The notes beneath the pieces were generated by a model. The model saw only the letters and a program-made list of their open reading frames with translations, had not been told where the DNA came from and searched no databases. From Rhabdophis nuchalis (taxonomy: Eukaryota; Chordata; Lepidosauria; Squamata; Natricidae), in NCBI GenBank assembly GCA_039707465.1, contig CM077648.1:29825119-29889118 (forward strand): a DNA stretch of 64,000 bases, read 5' to 3'. Shown one piece after another: positions 36,345 through 48,527 of the stretch (the stretch's first letter is position 1; every line of letters begins with the position of its first letter). Both the position numbers and the translations under genes were made by a program.

Positions 36345-36430
36345 GGAATTTCCTAGTGTTCTCCCATTCAAACACCAACCAAATCTGAACCTGTTTAGCT
36401 TTTCAAGATCAGCAAAGGTTAGATAGATGC
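36345..36430 (-). mobile_element. 5S rRNA-derived SINE or pseudogene fragment
   Basis: TTCTCCCATTCAAACACCAA ... CTGTTTAGCTTTTCAAGATCAG aligns with the reverse complement of vertebrate 5S rRNA (TCTCCCATCCAAGTACTAACC ... CTGCTTAGCTTCCGAGATCAG). Only part of the gene is present and it is diverged. A 5S-derived SINE class is known from lizards. Confidence 0.6.
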
Positions 36431-37914
36431 TGTCAGAGAGATAATCACAAATAAAAGAGATTTCTGTTTTCCATGATAAATTAACCTTTTAAACTTCTTT
36501 TAATATTTCTTTGGAATGTACATTATTGTCAGTTGGAGGTTTAAGATATTTCTCATCAAATGGACTGTTATCATTTCATATTTGTTTAACTTTAAAAGCT
36601 TTCTGGATTATCTCCATCCCTAGTAGATAGCTAAAAAGTACATTTCTTCCTTTCAAAATTTCATCAAAATTGTTTTCCTGTTTGAAAGAATCCAAAGCAA
36701 ATTCTATTTCATCAAACTGAATTAGAAAAGCATATAGAAGATGAAAGGCTATGTAGGACTCATTAGGAACAGTCCAATTTGATTAAGCTTGTTAAAAGTT
36801 TAATAATAATTATTATAAAACCCCTGGTTTATGTCTCCCATTCAAATTTATGACCCTTTACTGAAGCCTTACTGGCTCGCAGTTTCTGAAAGTTAAACTT
36901 GTTCTGGTTGTGCTTATTTTGCTCTTTATTTTTATTTCTATGCTACTGTATGTTATTTAAGATGGATCCAAAAAATCATTCCATTCACCTGTTTCTTGGT
37001 CTTTGCTGCTGTCATTGTCTCTGCTTTTATGGAAATATTGGTTCACCATACTTACCCTGAAAATTTCCTGTTTCCGGTTTTATAGAAAAGAACCCTAATC
37101 CAGACATTGCATTCATCAACTAATTGGTTTAAAAAAAAAATTAATAATTTTTGGTTCCTCATCAGGTTTGTATATATAGGCATGAAGTTTCTTTTTCCCT
37201 ACTTAAAGTCCATTAGAAATGATTTTTCCTTTGGGCCCATATGCAACCTGTATATGTGTATAGGTGGAGGGAAGTTACCAATGAGAAGCTAAGAGAATGA
37301 TTGGGAAAAGAACGCTTTATTGGATATCAAAAGAAACTGGCAGAAGTTTTAAAATGTAAAAGGGAAATACAAATGATAAAAAAAATTCTAGCAATTTAAA
37401 GTGGAACAAGATTCTTAATTTTTTCTTCAGAAGTCCAACAAAGGTTCCCATTTAGATATAACTACAATGAAAGAAAAGAGGATTGTTCTTGAAATAATTT
37501 AGGACTGGGTGATTTTATTGAATCCCTTTCAAATATTAAACATATAGTAGGACATTTCATAAAAGAGTAAACAGTGGTAACATTCTTCGTGTATAACTTT
37601 TTCTCTATCAGGAATGATTGTTGAAGCAGTGGGGGATTGAGAGTATGAAAAATAAAATATCTGTAAAATTTGAAACACGATGTTCATTTAACAGTGATTC
37701 TCTAAAGATAGTTGTAGGAACATAGCACCCTTTCTGAATATTAGTCTATGATGGAAAAGCAGCCATTCAATAAATCTGTAAATTCATAACTTAGTTATAT
37801 ATTAATCCTTGCCAGGCAATGGGACATAATCTTGCCTTATTTGTTAACAGCTTTTACCAACTCAACTTCTTTTTCCTTGCCATCTTAAAATCTTCAATAG
37901 TATTCTATTTACTA
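36431..37914. other. Unassigned AT-rich intergenic DNA
   Basis: No gene or recognisable repeat was seen. Confidence 0.45.
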
Positions 37915-38192
37915 GAGTCGTGGTCGCTCAGTGGTTAGGTTGCAGTACTGCAGGCTACTTCTGCTGATTGCCGGCTGTCAGCAGTTTGGCAGTTCAATTC
38001 TCCCTGGCTCAAGGTTGACTCAGTCTTCCATCCTTCTGAGATCAGTAAAATGAGGACCCAGATTGTTAGTAAAATGATGGTGAAATGTCGGTAAAGTGAC
38101 CCAAATTTGTATGCTGACTCTGTAAACCACTTAGAGAGGACTATAAAGCACTGTAAAACAGTATATAAGTCAAAGACACCGCTATTGCTATC
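37915..38192 (+). mobile_element. tRNA-derived squamate SINE
   Basis: A tRNA-like head (GTGGTCGCTCAGTGGTTAGG as box A region, GGCAGTTCAATTC as box B), then body AAGGTTGACTCAGTCTTCC and tail AGTATATAAGTCAAAG ... CTATTGCTAT. It contains a duplicated GTAAAATGA segment. Confidence 0.9.
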
Positions 38193-40442
38193 TTTGCTTG
38201 TTTATTTCAAATATGGTCTATTAAGGATTGTATTTCATTTTTTAATGGAGTCAGTTCCTGAATATATTTTCTTTCTACAAACATTTCTAATTTTATATAA
38301 TTCCTTTTATAAAGAAAACATTATAGTAAAGTATGGCATGGCACGGTATGGTATGGTATAATGTAGTATTTTTAAGCACAATTTCCTCTCTTTTGTGATT
38401 GTTATATATTCCTACAATATTTTTGTGATTTCTCTGATCATCTTAGAAATCAAGAGATCATCTTTTTCCTTTTATAATGTATTCATATATTCTTAATTGA
38501 GATAGATATCATAATTTTTTGCTGGACATTAAAATACACATTGATTCATAGCATATTTTTCTATTGCTCCATCTTTGGCTATCATGAAAGCTACTTGAAT
38601 ATTTTTCTTTTTGAAATATTGGCAATATTTTTATGCTTTTATATATAATGTCATCTATCTCTTCTCAGAAGTTGTCAGATTCACTGTGACATAAATTAAG
38701 CATACTAAATCTGTTGCTTGCATTGATCTTATATTCTGACGATATGCTCTCCAAATTAGATTAAATGGCCTACTCACACTCTTAATTACATATTTTACAC
38801 CTACAATTTACAATACAATGCAATACAATACAATAGCAGAGTTGGATTCATACAAACATCTACATTGTAAGATGATCTATATACAAATACCTATAATACA
38901 CCTACAAATATCTACACTGTAAGATTATACTGTTTGTAAACGATATGCAGTCAATGATATAAGCATGTTTGTGCATGACATCAAATGACCTAGCTTACCA
39001 CAAAACCAAACAGGCTGTGCGCAGATCTTTTTAAAACAAATCGTAACTATTAAATGAACGCAAGATGTATTACAATTAACTGTGATTTATCAGGTACTCC
39101 TATTTCATTCAATGCCAGACTTTTATTAACACAGCAACACACACCCAATCATGTGTATATATAATTGCCAAATTTAAAGAAGTATTTGTGAAATTGTAGC
39201 CATTCTTACCAGCTAATGTCAGAAGCAAGTTTCTAAAGAGACTCTTAGTTTGTTCCAGCAGGACCTTTCTAATATGCATAATCCAACTCCTGTGAAGATG
39301 AAACTGATTCAGCCGAACATCTAATTTATGTGTTTGGCAATAGAAGTTCATTTACCTCCTCCTGTGGTGTTTTCCCGACAAACCTGGCATGCAACAGGTA
39401 CTCCAACCTAAAAACAATTTCAGGCAGCATAAAATGGGGGGGGGGGGGGAGAGAGGCAGAGAAGCTACTATCATCAGTAAGGAACAAAGCAAGAAAGTGA
39501 AATAAACAAATCTCAAGTTTTCCATAGAGAAAAAATCTGGGCAGAGATCAAAAGAAAGCAAAGGTAATTAACTTTCTGAAAAGTAAATCAGTATAGTATG
39601 ATCTGGACACTAAAAACAACCATTTTTGCTGGTGTTTGAAAGAAGCATTCGTTTTTACAAGAATTGTAATCCTGGACCTAAATTGTAGCATTTTTCTGAT
39701 GTCCCAGTTATGTCATACATATACTGTATGTGCTCTATATTAATTTTTGTAATATCTCCTGAAAGTATAGTACATTCATCTATAACCATCATACTATCCC
39801 CATTTAGGGTAAGGAGAAATTATATTATTTTAAAAAAGGAAACAGCTACATCCAATTTACACCAACAACATTCTCTCTTATTAGTCCATTACTTTATAGT
39901 TTTGCAAGCCATTGTTTATTTTACAATGTCCATTCACCGCATCATGTATTGCCTTTTCTTCTTTAAACCTGTCATTTTTCCTTTTTTTATCAGCTCACTT
40001 CAACCACAACTTTCTTGTTGACATTCTCTTCCTTTTTGTTCTTGCTTTATAGTTTTGCATCCTTAATTAGCATTGCTATTGTTGGGTGCAAAACCCTTAA
40101 GAGACTAACAAACTACTTGGTGAGAGTAAGTAAAAGAAATTTTTAAACCCTAAGAAATCTTTAAAGAGCTTTCACCCTGTTGCCATCTTGAATCATCCCC
40201 AATTCTTTTTCTTCCATTTCTCCACCTGTTTCTCACTCTTCTGTCATGTATTTGTTTCATTGTTTAATCCCTTCATTCCAAATTCCCAAATCATCTTGAC
40301 ATACTGATAATTATTCAACCTGATATATTGCATTTGAGGACTTTTGGAAGATAACCCAATGCCAAAAGCAAGAACTTTTTTTTCCTTTTTAAATCTAGGT
40401 GTATTTTTCCAATTTATTGCTCTTCCCATGTGTATTTTATAA
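38193..40442. other. AT-rich intergenic DNA with minor repeats
   Basis: A short TATGG run is at 38331-38360, a CAATA-type CR1 tail remnant at about 38805-38845 and a poly-G run at about 39437-39449. The block at 39110-39420 is non-repetitive and has a possible minus-strand splice context, but no protein was recognised. Confidence 0.4.
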
Positions 40443-40890
40443 GCCATGCTGGCACGGTGGTTAAAATGCTGTACTACAGACTACTTCTGCTGATCACTGG
40501 CTGCCAGCAGTTCGGCAGTTCAATTCTCACCGGCTCAAGGTTGACTGAGCCTTCCATCCTTTTGAGGTGGGTAAAATGAGGACCTGGATTGTTGGAGGCA
40601 ATAGGCTGACTCTGTAAACCGCTTACAGAGGGCTGTAATGCACCATGAAGCAGTATATAGGTCTAGGTCAGGGGTCTCAAACTCAATTTACCTGGGGCCC
40701 GCTGGAGGCAGAGTCTGGGTGAGGCTGGGCCGCGTAAGGGATTCCTTATATTAATATTAATACTAATATTAATACTAATATTATACTTTCATATCACGGT
40801 GGGGGCCACAAGATACCATCCTGTGGGCTGCAATTGGGCTGCGGGTTGCGAGAATGAGACCTCTGGTCTAAGTGCTATTACTATTGCTAT
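40443..40890 (+). mobile_element. tRNA-derived squamate SINE interrupted in its tail by a hAT MITE
   Basis: SINE head GGCACGGTGGTTAAAATGC, box B GGCAGTTCAATTC, body and tail to 40668. The last bases (GTCTAAGTGCTATTACTATT) reappear after the hAT element. Confidence 0.9.
40661..40874. mobile_element. hAT MITE (198 bp) inside a SINE tail
   Basis: The element at 40669-40866 starts CAGGGGTCTCAAACTCA and ends GAGACCTCTG, flanked by GTCTAGGT and GTCTAAGT (7 of 8). The flank equals the SINE consensus, confirming the insertion. An ATATTAATACT repeat is inside. Confidence 0.88.
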
Positions 40891-43293
40891 TATGTTTTCT
40901 TCAAAGAGCTCATAGCTCAGCTTTCAAATTAAAAATCTTACTATATATTAGACTTATTAGGTTATTTCATTTCATTTTTTAAAATGTCAGGTTTCTGGAA
41001 GCAGACTGGACTCAAAACATTTAATCATAAAAGCAACATCCTCTAAATTCCAGCTTGTAAGATGTATTTAAACAACGATTAAAATGCCAATACAAGAATT
41101 CTGATGAGCAGCCTGCGTTGAAATGAAAGACCTATAGATTATAGGTAGGCAAAATAGCGAGGAGGTTTTGCTTCTTTCTTGCATGCTTTCTATGTAAAGG
41201 TGGGAAAGTGTGACTCTTGTGAAAGGGGGCAACTTCACATGCTGCTTGTTTTAATAACAGCTATTGAAATTTGTATGAATCTAAGAACCGGCTTTTAAAA
41301 AAACACCATGCCGCCGTTAGCTGCACTACTTTCCAGATGACTCATAAAAACCATTAAAACAGTAAGATCAAGCCTCACATTTGCAGCACGACAGATCAAA
41401 CAATAACACTGCCTGGCAGATAAAAGTCAATCCAACTGATTTTCTTCAGAAGGGAAAAAATAAAAACAATCCTGTTTAAGTGTGAAAAAGCCCCAGACAA
41501 TCGCACCAGGTGAGCCTCCCTGTAGACAAGCATTCTGAATTCATGCTGCGCTGGAAACAGCTTTGCTAGAGGCAGCCAGAAGGTGCGTCAGAAGTTGATC
41601 TTTGCAGGTAAGCAAGTTCACATGGGAGAAGGCAGTTCTTCAAGTAGTCTCTCCAAAGCTGTTTAAGAATTTAAAGCACTTTAATTTGATTCATGAACAG
41701 GCTGCGAAGCTATTTTAAACCAAAATTTTTCAGACCATGTCAGCAATCTAGCTGCTGCATTTTGTATTGACTAAGTGCATACCTGACTACTGCACTGACT
41801 GCATTTTTTATTAGTTGTCAAAGACAATCCATTGCGCAATACCTGGCTTCCCACATCGCACTAAACTGTAATGTGATTTATGTGGTTTTTGCTTGGTATA
41901 TTCTGTAAACGTGTCCGCTCTGTTTTTAAACTACAATTTATAGCTTAGAAAGTTCTATAAGCCCAGCCAATTGTGGTTTATTTGTTAAGTTGTAGTTAAG
42001 TAAGCAGGTCATAGCACAATACATAAAGTCAATTTTCATGTATGCTGTCAGATTTGCTGTAATACTGGGTGCTTGCACATATTTGAAAAGATTATGGAAT
42101 ATGAATATATACTACATATATATGTGTATGCTTCAGAATCTTTTGTGAAATGTCATTCAGTGCCTTGGAGTTAAATTCCAAATTATGATTTGGCATTCAT
42201 TCAACTGTGCCCTTTCTTCTTTTCTTTCCATAATCTCATTCCTACTCTTTCACAACAAACCAAAGCTTGCAATTTTATTTAAATCGCAAACCATAAAGAC
42301 AGAATTCTGAAACAGAGAATCACAAAAACACTGCAAAAGGATATGTAGGATTATACAACGAAAAAAACTTGAGACTGCTTAATATAAATAATCCTAAATC
42401 TTGCATAAATTTGACTGTTTATCTGCCCTGGCAGAATACCCCCCCCCTCCCACCAAAATAACTTTGCAAAAACAGAAGTGAAAGAACAGTGGGTTTTTTT
42501 TAAATTTAAGATCTTGAAGTTTATGTTTTTAAAAATGTAGAGGTTACCTTCCAGTGAGTTTAGATAGATTCATGAACAACTATAAGGTTGGTTTGTGATG
42601 GTATAGGATTTGCATACTGTTATGTTGGCTGCAATTCCAATATCCATGTGCAAGAAGGAAGAGAGAAAATATCTCATTTGAAACCCCATGGGCATATTCC
42701 CCATGCAGTAGCTGATGTACAATAACACTGATTAACCCTTTATTATGCCAACATTATTTGTTCACTTCAATAATGATTTTGTTCAAAGCCTAGCCTGTGG
42801 GCCTTATTAAGGCTGAAGCTAATGAAAACTGATGTTGCTAAATTGGACCTACATAAACCAGAATTTGTTCATCGGTTTAATATATTACTGTACTTAGATT
42901 ATTTGGAGGAGGGGATGAAAAGCGAACCAAATATCTATTCAAATTCCACGTATCCTGTAATTTGTGTCAGTCTTACATTTATTTATTTCATCAGTTTGTT
43001 AGCCTTAGTTGCCAAAGCAAGAAAAGAGGTATTGAAAACACAAATACAATTGTATAAGAAACAGATAGAGCAGCCCATGTTACAGTTTCTGAGCAGCCTA
43101 CAAATCACTCTACCCCAGAGCCTGTCAAAAGAGTCAGATCTTCATGGCCTTATATTGAAACTTTTAGTGTGAATTAACCTTGTTGCATCAATCATTGCTC
43201 TTGACCTGAAAAACCAATGGAAATGAACCCCAAAATCTGGCAGTCTAGCTACAGAAAATGATATTTTTCACTAAAGCTCCTAAGGTTCTGGAG
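40891..43293. other. Intergenic DNA with a candidate conserved noncoding block
   Basis: 41290-41640 is non-repetitive, less AT-rich and word-diverse (GCCGCCGTTAGCTGCACTAC, CTGCCTGGCAGATAAAAGTC), with a strong donor-like site TTTGCAG/GTAAGC at about 41603-41613. It could be a conserved enhancer or a noncoding first exon. The 116-codon frame at 42822-43172 matches no family I know. Confidence 0.3.
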
Positions 43294-43470
43294 GTCTTAA
43301 TCAGAGGTGGGTTGCTCCTGGATTGGCCTGGATTGGGCGAACTGATAGTAGAGGTGGCGGGAGGCACTGCCCGCCCACCCGGGCACTTCTGCACATGTGC
43401 AGAAGCATCGCACGAGCAAGTGCACCCAAACCGGCAGTAAAAAAATTGGCAACTCACCAATGGTCTTAAT
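43294..43470. mobile_element. hAT MITE, family A short form, perfect 8-bp target duplication
   Basis: The element at 43302-43462 starts CAGAGGTGGGTTGC and ends GCAACTCACCAATG, flanked by GTCTTAAT on both sides. Confidence 0.92.
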
Positions 43471-44363
43471 GTCTGTAAAAGGTCAGTTCTGAATCAAATC
43501 AGAAAGAGAAATATATAATTCCATATCCAGGAAGGCCTACCAAGGTATCTCCCAGTTGTAGCTGCTTTGACACTTTTAGGTGGCAACCATATAGACTTAG
43601 AAACAAGCCTCAGACCAATCAATGGGGCTGTTTTGAACAGACAAAGGTAGGATTGCCCTAATTTGAATTTATTTCTTCCACAACAGGTCAGTACAATCAT
43701 ATATGTTTTCTCCTCTCAATCCTCAATGAATGTCCTGAGTGCTCTCAAAGAAGCAACCAGGAATTCTGAGATACAAAATGCACATTTTTATTAGTTAAAT
43801 ACAATCAAGAATTGCTTTATTCACATTGCAATCATGATTCCCTCCACTACATGGACAACAAATTAAGGCTGAGATATGTGTAAATGATTATTTAACTAAC
43901 AAATTGCTGATTAATTAGTTAAATGTGTGTGCTGTGCTTTGAAACTGTGAAGTGCTATGGAGGTGCTAAATATTTATACTGTATATAAGGGAATGTGTGA
44001 TTAAACTGTGAAAGCTGAAACTGAAGGAGGAAGAGACCTGTGGCAGAACAAATGGATAAGATCTTCTCATCGGATAGCCAGTTCTTTCAACTGCTCACTT
44101 GCAATTGTATTTATATTGCATGGTTATGCTATGACCTGGACGACCCAACTTTAAGAAAACTAGTTGGTATAACAGGTGTAAATAAGGAGATGCAGCCCCT
44201 AGTCAGTTTTTCTGGACAGGACTGAACTGGATGGACTCACATTTTATATGGGAATTGTTTAAGTGACTTTGCCAGAGGCTCTCTAAATTACATAGACTGC
44301 ACTCTGGTTGGAATCTGTGGGTTAAATCTTCAGCTGCTGCAGGGCATTAAACTACCTTTTAGT
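43471..44363. other. Unassigned intergenic DNA
   Basis: No gene or recognisable repeat was seen. Confidence 0.45.
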
Positions 44364-44753
44364 CTCTAGGGCAGTGATGGCTAACCTTTTTTGGCTCGCG
44401 TGCCAAAAGCGGGGGGAACGCAGCGGGGGTCGTGTGTGGGCGTGCCACACCCATAATGCTATGTGCGCGACCCCATGCTTTTGGTGTGCTTTTTTCGCCC
44501 TCCCCAGGCTCCAGAGGCTTTCTAGGAGCCTGGGGAGGGTGAAAACAGCCTCCCCCATCACTTGCAGAGGCTTCAGAAGCTTTCCTGAAGCCTCCAGAGG
44601 GTGAAAAACGGCCTCAAAAGGAGGCCTAAATTAGCTGGCCAGCACACACATGTGCGCTGGAGCTGACAGGGCAATGCCTCACGTGGCCTAGGAAATGGTT
44701 CCTCATGCCACCTGTGGCACCCGTGCCATAGGTTCGCCATCACAGCTCTAGGG
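44364..44753. mobile_element. hAT element, family B, perfect 8-bp target duplication
   Basis: The element at 44372-44745 starts CAGTGATGGCTAACC and ends GGTTCGCCATCACAG, flanked by CTCTAGGG on both sides. It is the uninterrupted relative of 23752-24991. Confidence 0.93.
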
Positions 44754-44879
44754 TGTTAGAGGAATTGTTTGGGCTCAGTGTAACTTACAATCCAAAGGCT
44801 GTTCTACATTTTACCTTTCTGCACTAGCTCTTCTATGTGGTGTTCCACATCCAGAATGACTATGTAGTTCATGGTGGAC

Positions 44880-45547
44880 CAATATGTCCCGTCCCGTTCC
44901 CCCCCCCCTCCAATTCTATATGTAAAATAACTGGGTATTGAATTTTCAGTTATATAGGAGATTTCACCAGGACAAGTTTGTGGTTTGTGTTCCAAAATAA
45001 TAAATCACAGAATTTCAGGAAAGGAGACATAGTGAACCATACTATATTGTACTATTGTACAAGACATGGGAAAAGAGAGGGCTATGGGGGCAGGGAGGAG
45101 GGAGCAATATCGAAAAGGCTCAGATCACAAAAATAACTTTATTTGAAATATTATTGTAATTGTTGATATAGTAGAAAGTGGCAAAGAAAGATAGGATTGA
45201 ACATACGGTTGATATAAAATAAGAACTCTGTTTATGCTTATCTTTTATATGTTATTTTTAAAATTGTAAAACTGTGAGATCTGGGGGGATTTCTACTACT
45301 AACATGAGAGCTACCAAAATTTTCTATGTACCCTTTTACCTTTTCCCCATAAATGTTTTAAAACCAATAAAATTCTTTATTAAAAAAAACACAATATGTC
45401 TGTTCCCTCCAAATTCTATATGTAAAATAACTGGGTATTGAATTTTCAGTTATATAGGAGATTTCACCAGGACACGTTTGTGGTTTGTGTCCCAAAATAA
45501 TAAATCACAGAATTTCGGGAAAGGAGACATAGTAAACCATACTATAT
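44880..45547 (+). mobile_element. L1-type 3' fragment between long direct repeats
   Basis: The insert 45048-45391 ends AAAACCAATAAAATTCTTTA then poly-A, like the 3' end of the element at 17063-18897. They also share CAAAAATAACTTTATTTGAA versus AAAAAATAACTTTGATTTTT and a related final 60 bp. Direct repeats of 168 bp (44880-45047) and 156 bp (45392-45547), differing by a few substitutions and indels, flank it exactly. Confidence 0.8.
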
Positions 45548-45883
45548 GTCACACCTTTGGTATAGTGAAAGTGAACAGAGGGCCACAAACAGTCTTATCC
45601 TGTCTTGTCCCTGCTTTATCCCAATATCCCATAAAATAGGAATAGGGAGAATATGATAGTGGAAGAGACATAGCAGGTATATTAGTGATAATATAAGGGT
45701 TATAATTTAAGATAGTCAAGTCCAAAACAAAAATATGATTGATCAGAACAAAAGTTACATAAATACAATTAAATTTTGCATTCATTAAATACAATTAATA
45801 TTATTTCCCATATGTCTAATAATTTATTCTATTTATTGTATTAAATATAATAAGGTGGCTTATTAAAGAGTTCTGCACCCTGC
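45548..45883. other. Unassigned AT-rich intergenic DNA
   Basis: No gene or recognisable repeat was seen. Confidence 0.4.
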
Positions 45884-46014
45884 ATCTAAGGCAGTGTTTC
45901 TCAACCTTGGCGACTTTAAGTCCTGTGGACTTCAACTCCCAGAATCCCCCAGCCAGCATAACTTTAAGTCCACAGGACTTAAAGTCGCCAAGGTTGAGAC
46001 ACACTGATCTAAGG
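45884..46014. mobile_element. hAT MITE (115 bp) with long near-perfect TIRs
   Basis: The element at 45892-46006 is flanked by ATCTAAGG on both sides. TIRs of about 40 bp (CAGTGTTTCTCAACCTTGGC ... ) are almost fully complementary, so most of the element folds into one hairpin. Confidence 0.93.
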
Positions 46015-46654
46015 TCTAATAATCCATGGTAGGAGGTTGAGCTGCTTGATGGCCCCAATTCCCAAATCACGTGTCTATTTTATTAAATCCACTTTGTTTA
46101 TTCTATATTGTATCTATCTCCATGTAAGCCCATGTTAAAGGTAGAGCAATAACTCATGGCAGAATTACAGCTCAGATTATATAATTGTGCATAAAAAGCT
46201 CCTATGAGTGCATGTCCAGAAACATTCCACTACTTATTCCAAGATCCTTTAATTTAGTTAATAAACCATTTGGAACTTTTTTCGGAAAATGGTAATGAGG
46301 AGAATAGCCTAGTATATTTTGGTATTTGAAGGAATTAGAAGAATGTATATTCTTCATTCAAGGTAGTAAAACTAATACATTTAAATTAAATCCAGTCTTT
46401 TATCATTCTGGTATCTTCCTCAGAATCCCACTTACTTCATTGGAAAAAAGAATTCCATGGATAATTACTTTGATTTAATAATGTTCTGCTACCAAAGCTT
46501 TGAAAAATCTTCAAAAGACTGTCCTAAGTTCATTTAGATTTTAGAAGATACAAATCCAGCGTTGTTACCATGTTATCTTCTCACCAGCATTACTTTGATG
46601 GTTTTCTGCAGGAATTTTTATGTTGGCGATTTGCGTGTCTGTATAAGCAAAACC
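46015..46654. other. Unassigned AT-rich intergenic DNA
   Basis: No gene or recognisable repeat was seen. Confidence 0.4.
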
Positions 46655-47188
46655 AACGTATGATTCTCCAAAGCACCTGAGGGGGTCCCAAGAAGCAATG
46701 GGTGGAAACTAATCAAAGAGATAAGCAACTTAGAACTAAGGAGAAATTTCCTGACAGTTAGAATAATCAGTGGAACAACTTGCCCCCAGAAGTTGTGAAT
46801 GCTCCAACACCGGAAGTTTTTAAGAAGATGTTGGATATCCATTTCTCTGTAGTGGTGTAGGGTTTCCTGCCTAAGCAGGGGGTTGGACTAGAAGATCTCC
46901 AATGTCCCTTCCAACTCTGTTACTCTATTTCCACTTCCCTCTCTCCCTCTCCCCCTCCTCTCTATGTCTCCCCCTCTCTCTCTGTCAGTCTCTTTCTCTG
47001 TGTCTATCTCTCCTTCTCTCCCTCTCACCGTGTGAAGTGGTGAAGGGTTTTTTCCTGCCCAAGCAGGGGTTTGGACTTGAAGACCTCCAAGGTCCCTTCC
47101 AACTCTTATTCTCTGCTATTCTATTCTCTGCTATTCTATTCTCTGCTATTCTATTCTCTGCTATTCTATTCTCTGCTATTCTATTCTA
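46655..47188 (+). mobile_element. CR1 LINE 3' ends with CT-rich tract and 15-bp minisatellite
   Basis: 46655-46925 is a CR1 3' fragment ending GGGGGTTGGACTAGAAGATC ... CCTTCCAACTCTGTTACTC. A CT-rich microsatellite (46930-47030) and a second CR1 3' end (47034-47104) follow. That end runs into about five copies of a 15-bp unit, CTATTCTATTCTCTG (47105-47188). Confidence 0.85.
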
Positions 47189-48000
47189 TGGTATCCATAT
47201 ATACACAAAACACATATATTTCACTTTCCTTCAGTCAGAATGTAGGTTGGGTGCTAGGCTTTGCCTAGTCCCATAATGTACTACCTACAAATAAATTTTT
47301 AACAGGAAACATTCTTCATTAAACTGTGCTAAGTCTAGATTTTTACTCTCATAAATGCTATATACAGAATGCTTCAGCACAAATCAGCTCCTTCAGTAGC
47401 ATTGCAACCCCATTCAGAGTATTACAATAATTGTTCCTGAATGCATATTGATAAAGACTAACTCAAACTTGAAAGCATTCTATACACACTTATTTTACCC
47501 CATTCAGAATCTGACAGTCTTCAGACACCACTTCTGGCTTTCCCCAATATCTTTAGCTGAAGATGGGGGTGGAGGCGACTGAGATCATCAGTGTACTTAT
47601 AACATTTCACCCAAAACAAGTGGATGACCTCCCCCAGAGGCTGCTGCACACAGGCAGCTGCACACAGAAGTTAGTTAAATTGGATGTGAATTGCATTTCC
47701 CCCATATGTTACAATGGATTGAATCTTCCACATCTGGTAAATGCCTTAACTTTTATGTGTGATGTTTCAAATCCTTTATTTCCCATTCAGCAGGTTTCCA
47801 AGGTTTATGGAATTCAGATTCAATACAACTTGGCAGCACAGATGGGGAAACTGATGCAGAGAGCTTGTTGTAATCTTATTTATCCTATCTGATGTGTTTT
47901 CAATTCTGAAGAAAAACATTAAGACATTCACTTCTTGATGTATTTACGGATATTATCTTGAAATTGTCATTCCATTTATGCAAGCAGGGGAGAGCATCCA
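47189..48000. other. Unassigned intergenic DNA
   Basis: A 109-codon frame at 47563-47892 shows no family. Nothing else was recognised. Confidence 0.4.
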
Positions 48001-48448
48001 ATAGTATGTTCTCTTTTTTCCCCCTTCATATATATATATTTTATTAGAAAGGATACAATCCACGTTTATCAACAGGCGATTGGACCCCAAGGGATTCCAC
48101 ATGCAGGAGGAGAGAGCAGAGAAAAAAACCGGAGGATTACAGGATCTGCTGGTGGAACTTCAGCGCATCAGGATGAACTTTTCCAGAATGTCTCCCACTT
48201 TTCTGGGCTCTTTCTCCACAAAGTCCTCAGGATGCTGCTTTATGTAACTGAAGAGCTCCCTGTCCTGCTCAGCATAGTAGTAATTGGAGTATCTCTTGAT
48301 GTAGTAGCCCAAACAAAAGCCCAGCATAGTCATCAGGACTTGGCGATGGATGCCGGCTCGTAGGATGGGCCTACGTTTGAGGCCGTTGTCCAGCAGGGTG
48401 CTGAGCCAAAAGACGCCTTCCATCCAGACCGACGGGATAGTATGTTCT
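48001..48448 (-). pseudogene. NDUFC2: Processed NDUFC2 retrocopy, 5' truncated, frame intact
   Basis: The minus-strand frame 48423-48160 (87 codons) matches the C-terminal three quarters of NDUFC2, an accessory subunit of mitochondrial complex I in the inner membrane. Hallmarks are LLDNGLKRRPILRAGIHRQV, a hydrophobic segment GFCLGYYIKRY, and DRELFSYIKQHPEDF. The vertebrate protein is about 115-120 residues, so roughly 30 N-terminal residues are missing. After the stop there is a 3' UTR with AATAAA (about 48040-48045) and a short A-rich tail. There are no introns. A 12-bp duplication, ATAGTATGTTCT, flanks it (48001-48012 and 48437-48448), as after LINE-mediated retrotransposition. The last residues (ILMR for the usual HPIR) have changed. 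Probably non-functional despite the open frame. Confidence 0.88.
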
Positions 48449-48527
48449 AAATATAGTATGTTCTAAATATACTATACATACTAAATATAATATACATACA
48501 ATAGTATGTTCTAAATATCTATTGTCT

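Noticed and set aside
39352..39561. Short minus-strand frames as coding exons
   Set aside because: Splice-like sites are present, but the peptides match nothing known to me.
42822..43172. 116-codon frame with a hydrophobic stretch
   Set aside because: No recognisable family, no splice context, AT-rich surroundings and an open length possible by chance. Kept only as a note.
47563..47892. 109-codon frame
   Set aside because: No similarity that I recognise and no gene context.
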